Source: Sodalis glossinidius str. 'morsitans' (GTDB lineage Bacteria > Pseudomonadota > Gammaproteobacteria > Enterobacterales > Enterobacteriaceae). From it: 64,000 nt of DNA. How positions within the stretch are numbered: the first letter of the stretch is position 1; each line of letters opens with the position of its first letter. Below, piece by piece: positions 60,659 to 64,000 of the stretch. A program made the position numbers and the translations under genes. The notes under the pieces were generated by a model. That model was given only the letters and a program-made list of their open reading frames with translations, did not search any database and was not told the origin of the DNA. The stretch covers positions 1,178,001 through 1,242,000 of the forward strand of contig NC_007712.1 in assembly GCF_000010085.1 (NCBI RefSeq), read 5' to 3'.

Positions 60659-60673
60659 AGACACCTCCGTCAA

Positions 60674-61113
60674 TAAACTTGGGTGGTGTGGTGGCCGGTG
60701 CTGTTCTTAGGCTTATCCTGATGGACTGCATCATTCACCACACCTCAAAGCTCATTGCCTTGAGATAGTTGCCCTTTTTCAGGGCCGAATTTTTAAGAGC
60801 ATGTATCTGATTCAACCGCCGTCATGTTCATACGCCTCAGGCTGGCTACTTAAGCTCAGGCAATCGGCGGGTAACTCGTAGTCTTGCCTGCCGGGGGATT
60901 GCCGTTGCTGCTCCACTGTCGGGCTTGCGCTTGTCTAGTGAGTTGATGGGATAAATATAACCTTTAATTATTTAATTGATTTAATAAAGGATTGCTGAGA
61001 TCCTACCTCGTTAGCTCAGCTTGGATTCATAGAAGAGGGAGTGACTCGGGAATGGATAGGGGAAAGATCAATAGTTGCTGAATTCACAAAATCAGCCATG
61101 TTACATCAGTTAA
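60674..61113. other. pL leader region between N and the repressor
   Basis: No gene. It holds nutL (60771-60802) on the minus strand. The pL promoter should lie around 60950-61010, where AT-rich sequence with a TATATT (minus strand) occurs, but I cannot fix its -35 box. Confidence 0.5.
60771..60802 (-). promoter_or_regulatory. nutL antitermination site
   Basis: Minus strand: boxA TGCTCTTAAAAA, then TTCG and boxB GCCCTGAAAAAGGGC (60785-60771). From memory boxA differs from lambda nutL only in its first base, and boxB is the lambda nutR 15-mer. It precedes N in the pL operon. Confidence 0.9.
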
Positions 61114-61560
61114 TCAAATGATTTTCTTAATTTTTCTTGCCTCTATGATTTCTTCAAATAGTTGATCAACTTCATCTTTCCTTTCACTAATTTGGTTTAA
61201 AAAGATCTCCTTATCCCTTTTGGGCAGGCTAGAAAACATATCAAGAAGTCTTTCTTCTTCCCTACTCAAATGTCGAGTTTGAGTAGGCTGTATAGATGCG
61301 GATACTTCTGCAATTTTTTCTGCAAGCGTTGGACTAAAATCATTAACACATACACCTAACAATTTAGCAAATTTTGCTGCATTGCTCATATTTAAAGGAT
61401 TTACTCCGTTTAAAAGCTGAGCTACAGCGCTTTGCCTCATACCCAGCTCATAAGCTATCGACTCTTGTGAAAAGCCTAATTGTTTTTTCTTTGACTCAAA
61501 AATGCTCTTGAGCCTCATCGCATCTTCATGCTGTTCAGGACTTAACGGTTTCTTTTTCAT
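61114..61560 (-). CDS. CI-like repressor without a peptidase domain
   Basis: 148 aa. The N-terminal HTH_XRE domain is clear (RLKSIFESKKKQLGFSQESI, AYELGMRQSAVAQLLNGVNP, LNMSNAAKFAKLLGV). After residue ~85 there is an acidic helical tail (RHLSREEERLLDMFSSLPKR) rather than the S24 LexA-like autocleavage domain. Such short repressors cannot be induced by RecA-driven self-cleavage, so antirepressors become the likely induction route. It is the only recognisable prophage repressor in the window. Confidence 0.85.
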   Translation of the reverse strand: MKKKPLSPEQHEDAMRLKSIFESKKKQLGFSQESIAYELGMRQSAVAQLLNGVNPLNMSNAAKFAKLLGVCVNDFSPTLAEKIAEVSASIQPTQTRHLSREEERLLDMFSSLPKRDKEIFLNQISERKDEVDQLFEEIIEARKIKKII

Positions 61561-61565
61561 ATAAA

Positions 61566-61660
61566 AATGATATCACCAATTGGAATATCTAACAAAAACA
61601 GAAGGTGTTGACTTGTGAATAACAAAAAGTTATATTTTATCGAGGCAACGATAAGGAGCT
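61566..61660 (+). promoter_or_regulatory. pR promoter and operator region
   Basis: TTGACT (61608-61613), a 17-base spacer and TATATT (61631-61636) drive cro. Three dyads that could be operators are visible: GATAT...ATATC (61569-61589), TTGTGAATAACAA (61612-61625 region, between -35 and -10) and TTATCG...CGATAA (around 61637-61654). Which of these binds CI or Cro is not determinable by eye. Confidence 0.65.
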
Positions 61661-61665
61661 ATTCA

Positions 61666-61872
61666 ATGGATCGATTAACATTAAGCCAATATGCATCTTT
61701 GCATGGACAAAAGAAAACAGCACAAGCATTAGGCATTTGCCAAGCTGCGATCTGCAAAGCGTTAAAAGCAAGACGGCATATCACAGTTACTGTATACGCT
61801 AATGGCGAGGTTAAGGCTGAAGAAATCAAGCCCTTCCCGAATCAACGGCATCATGCAGATTTCGCAGCCTAA
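61666..61872 (+). CDS. cro: Cro-like repressor
   Basis: 68 aa from ATG 61666 (AAGGAG upstream): MDRLTLSQYASLHGQKKTAQ ALGICQAAICKALKARRHIT. The HTH is GQKKTAQALGICQAAICKAL and the C-terminal β-strand VTVYANGEVKAEEIKPFP. This is the lambda Cro fold. Divergent from the CI-like gene as in lambda. Confidence 0.9.
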   Translation: MDRLTLSQYASLHGQKKTAQALGICQAAICKALKARRHITVTVYANGEVKAEEIKPFPNQRHHADFAA

Positions 61873-61882
61873 CTAGTAGTAC

Positions 61883-61913
61883 CGTTCTCTAACATTCCGC
61901 CCTGAAGAAGGGC
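61883..61913 (+). promoter_or_regulatory. nutR antitermination site
   Basis: boxA-like GTTCTCTAACA is followed by ATTCC and boxB GCCCTGAAGAAGGGC (61899-61913). The boxB is the lambda nutL sequence. It lies between cro and the CII-like gene, as lambda nutR does. Confidence 0.88.
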
Positions 61914-62006
61914 AGCCATAATCCCACAGTACCAACTCACTGTGACTAGCTCACGGCTTCGTCACGTCTGTTACTTATCTACTTATCACACAAAGGATTA
62001 TCTCCG

Positions 62007-62330
62007 ATGGAGAACGCAAAAACACGCAAAAATTCTGCGGTTGAGTTCATCAGCCGTCACCTCGTTGCATCAGCTTATCAGGCAATCATGCGCGTTAAGC
62101 AAACGAACATAGCCAAATTGCTTGGTGTTCCTGATTCAACCATTCTGCGCCGCTCCGAGAAGCTCACAGAAACGATGAATATTCTAGCCGCCAGTGGTGT
62201 ACAGGATTTCGTTTTCGAGGGTGAGAAGAAGCTACCACTGGAGCAATACCGCTGGCTGATGTCATCGGCTATGGAGTTTGCGCGCATGCAACTGGAAGCG
62301 ACATCAGGCGATAAATGTCTTGTCGCATAG
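62007..62330 (+). CDS. CII-like transcriptional activator
   Basis: 107 aa. HTH MRVKQTNIAKLLGVPDSTIL RRSEKL with a C-terminal helix; position after nutR and before the replication genes is that of lambda cII. CII activates the establishment promoters for repressor and integrase. Sequence similarity to lambda CII itself is low, so the name rests on fold and place. Confidence 0.75.
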   Translation: MENAKTRKNSAVEFISRHLVASAYQAIMRVKQTNIAKLLGVPDSTILRRSEKLTETMNILAASGVQDFVFEGEKKLPLEQYRWLMSSAMEFARMQLEATSGDKCLVA

Positions 62331-62339
62331 GGGGAAAGA

Positions 62340-62447
62340 ATGAAGCCAATACAAAAGAAAAAGCCTCTGAAGCGGGAACTTCAAAGGCCATATTTCACAA
62401 CAAATTACTACCAAATCGAGGAGATAATTATACATGAAGAAACATGA
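62340..62447 (+). CDS. Possible 35-aa leader ORF with internal inverted repeat
   Basis: MKPIQKKKPLKRELQRPYFT... has an excellent Shine-Dalgarno (GGGGGAAAG), 9 bases after the cII stop. An imperfect hairpin (GCCTCTGAAG/ACTTCAAAGGC, 62363-62388) lies inside it. It overlaps the next gene start by 14 bases. It may be a leader rather than a functional protein. Confidence 0.35.
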   Translation: MKPIQKKKPLKRELQRPYFTTNYYQIEEIIIHEET

Positions 62448-62475
62448 TCATTTCAAGCAAGAAGAGGAGCGGTGC

Positions 62476-63651
62476 CAGGGCTGTTAACTTCTTCCTTCGG
62501 CGATAGAAACGGCGTAGTCAAAGTTCAATACATTGCGGTACAGCGTTCGGGAAATGCTTGATACTTTACTCAGAATCATGCAATTCAGCGCGATCGAACG
62601 CAATCGAGCCAAGATCCCGGGCTGCTGCCGGATAAGGCAGGCGTCCTCAAACAGGGCAACATCTCGAACATGGTGGTTTTGGTTTTCTATACTCCAATGG
62701 CCTCGAATTGCCGCTTGAAACTGTTCTGCATCAAAGAGTGCGGTACTGACTCACCAAGCGGTTTCTGTGCTGACCTCGGCAACACCTTTACGTTTGTGCG
62801 TCACCTCGCGAGTCACTTTATATTACTGCCTTCACCAGAGGTTGCCAGTTTTGCGGCAACCATCCTGTAGCCGGAACAAACGTCTGAATCGTGCGTATTT
62901 CTATTCGCCCGTGGCCTTTGCCATGGTCGGTATGCTGTTGTGCGGGGGCCTGAAACTTCGGGATCATCTGGCAGACAGCAAACAACTCGGGCTGGTTGTC
63001 TTTCACTTGAACCAACACGTCAGCACCATGAGCTAAGGCTAGAGAAAGTGTTTTTTTGACAGTGCATGGCATCAAGAGTAAAGACGCGACCCGATAGGGC
63101 CAGCGCCTCGATCAGCGCTTGCGTGGCCGGAATTTCGTTCGTTTTTTCAGGCACCTCTACATGCCCGAGCACAATCAGATCCAACTGGGCAAAAGCCGAC
63201 ACCAGCTGCCGTGCGCGCGTATCAGTTACTCGAGAGGCACTGCCGCGTAAAGCTTTGCCATCAAGAGCAACGAACTGTGGTGCCACACCAGACGACGAAT
63301 ATTTTCCGGCATGCTGTCGAAGGGCTTCTTCAAGTCCCTGAACGTCGAGCTTAAGCATAAACCGCCGAATACCTACCCAAGTCGGAGCTTTCTTCCAGTG
63401 CGTGCCAAACAGAGAGTTTAGCTGCTTGAGCCGCTCATTGAGGAAAAGCTCCATTTTCCGTAATGATGTTGCTCCCGACAGCACCGCCAGTAATAACCCG
63501 AAAAGCAGTGGCTCCAGCGCATAGCGCCTGCCTTTCGCTACGCGCTGATCAACCAGTTCAGAAAAAAGTCCTCCAAACAGCATGTTTTCCTCATCGTATC
63601 GACGTGAACACTGGAGACGTTAGTACAAATGATATGAAGTTAACAGCCCTG
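62476..63651. mobile_element. ISAs1-family insertion sequence
   Basis: 1176 bp with terminal inverted repeats CAGGGCTGTTAACTTC / GAAGTTAACAGCCCTG. It is flanked by a perfect 10-bp duplication GGAGCGGTGC (62466-62475 and 63652-63661), as this family makes. It carries one decayed transposase on the minus strand. The clean duplication shows a single recent insertion. Confidence 0.92.
62484..63583 (-). pseudogene. ISAs1-family transposase (H-repeat type), decayed
   Basis: The N-terminal part (MLFGGLFSELVDQRVAKGRR, then KMELFLNERLKQLNSLFGTH and VALDGKALRGS) runs from 63583 to about 63060. The middle (VQVKDNQPELFAVCQ) is in a second frame. The C-terminal part (GHWSIENQNHHVRDVALFED, NVLNFDYAVSIAEGRS) ends at 62484 after at least one more stop. 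At least two frameshifts make it inactive. Confidence 0.85.
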
Positions 63652-63832
63652 GGAGCGGTGCTACCTGGATTCACCCGATGGCATTGTCGTCGCGGCAGTG
63701 AATAACAAATCGTTCGCAGAGCGGTTTATTGACGAGTTCCGATTAGCCAAAGATGGAGTCAAAAATAATGGGCGTCGTTAAGCAGTTATCGGATTACTAG
63801 AAACATCTGATGGTGAATGGTGACAAGAAAAC

Positions 63833-63858
63833 GCCCCCGACATACGGATGCTGGGGGC
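63833..63858. terminator. Stem-loop terminator at the right end of prophage 2
   Basis: GCCCCC, a 14-base loop and GGGGGC followed by TTAAG. It lies 51 bases after the interrupted phage gene and just before the 3' end of the transporter fragment, so it could serve both directions (AAAA precedes on the other strand). Confidence 0.6.
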
Positions 63859-63887
63859 TTAAGAACACAAGTTATTGAGGTGCCACT

Positions 63888-64000
63888 TTAAGTAGCAAAG
63901 TAAATATGAGTCACGCTTTGAAAAAGCGCAAGTAAAAACATCATTGTTACCAGCTGGGCTATCCCGGCAACCTTGAACATATCGCCCGGCGCATAGCTAA
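63888..64000 (-). CDS. 3' end of a probable membrane transporter gene (partial)
   Basis: Minus strand, stop at 63888-63890. The C-terminal residues SYAPGDMFKVAGIAQLVTMM, then FLLALFQSVTHIYFAT are hydrophobic, like the last helix of an anion or dicarboxylate transporter. The rest lies outside the window. It is not obviously phage-related and suggests a junction with other DNA near 63.8 kb. Low confidence on family. Confidence 0.4.
   Translation of the reverse strand, partial: SYAPGDMFKVAGIAQLVTMMFLLALFQSVTHIYFAT

Larger units (their letters stand above)
62434..63781 (+). pseudogene. 53-aa phage protein interrupted by an ISAs1-family element
   Basis: The 5' part (ATG 62434, MKKHDHFKQEEERC) is cut by the element at 62476-63651. 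The 3' part resumes as YLDSPDGIVVAAVNNKSFAE, RFIDEFRLAKDGVKNNGRR with a stop at 63781. Removing the element and one 10-bp duplication gives an open 53-codon gene. Function unknown; it sits where lambda has the cII-O junction. Confidence 0.78.

Overview
The window looks like a chromosomal stretch of a Sodalis-type insect symbiont (Enterobacterales). The host genes have E. coli order and close E. coli similarity (tesA/ybbA/ybbP, purK-purE-lpxH-ppiB-cysS-ybcJ-folD-argU). Many are freshly eroded by single stop codons, small deletions or frameshifts, the pattern expected of a recent host-restricted symbiont. The genus is inferred from this pattern and from recognisable proteins; no database search was run.

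Layout. 1-10.8 kb: GC-rich host core. tesA, ybbA, ybbP, an ASCH-domain gene and ybcJ are decayed. A monomeric NADP isocitrate dehydrogenase, purK, purE (with a PurR operator), lpxH, ppiB, cysS and folD are intact. 10.845-10.921 kb: tRNA-Arg(UCU), argU, the attachment site.

10.9-50.4 kb: prophage 1, lower in GC. Reading leftwards from the integrase it has a cargo block (MFS transporter, YdjM-like membrane protein, Rpn nuclease), recombination genes (SSB, YqaJ exonuclease), a C4-type antisense-RNA/Icd/KilA-N immunity locus, a replication protein gene containing iterons, a DnaC-like loader, methylases, RusA, lysis genes, HNH/terminase/portal/protease/HK97 capsid, and a Mu-type contractile tail. 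It ends with an invertible tail-fibre segment and its DNA invertase, then two moron-like genes next to attL. The combination of an HK97-type head and Mu-type tail resembles the SfV class of myoviruses. Integrase, replication protein, protease, tape measure, gp44-like baseplate protein, Rz and AlpA genes all carry stops or frameshifts, so the prophage looks defective.

50.34-about 63.8 kb: a second, lambda-like prophage remnant in tandem at the same att site. It has a broken integrase, an HTH (excisionase-like) protein, an ANR/ParE-like gene pair, three Rha/KilAC-type antirepressor genes (one split by an IS21 remnant), its own C4 locus with a different antisense sequence, PAS-LuxR regulators and recombination genes. 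These are followed by N, nutL, a CI-like repressor, Cro, nutR and a CII-like protein in lambda order. An ISAs1-family element with a 10-bp target duplication interrupts a small gene at the right end. After a terminator, the last ~110 bases appear to be the 3' end of a membrane transporter gene.

Most interesting points: two C4 antisense immunity loci of diverged specificity in tandem prophages, each near a copy of the same coiled-coil/membrane (DUF1640-like) gene; N/nut antitermination elements nearly identical to lambda; the invertible tail-fibre switch; a predicted -1 frameshift in the tail chaperone; and a 10-bp tandem repeat that sets the reading frame of the capsid protease gene.
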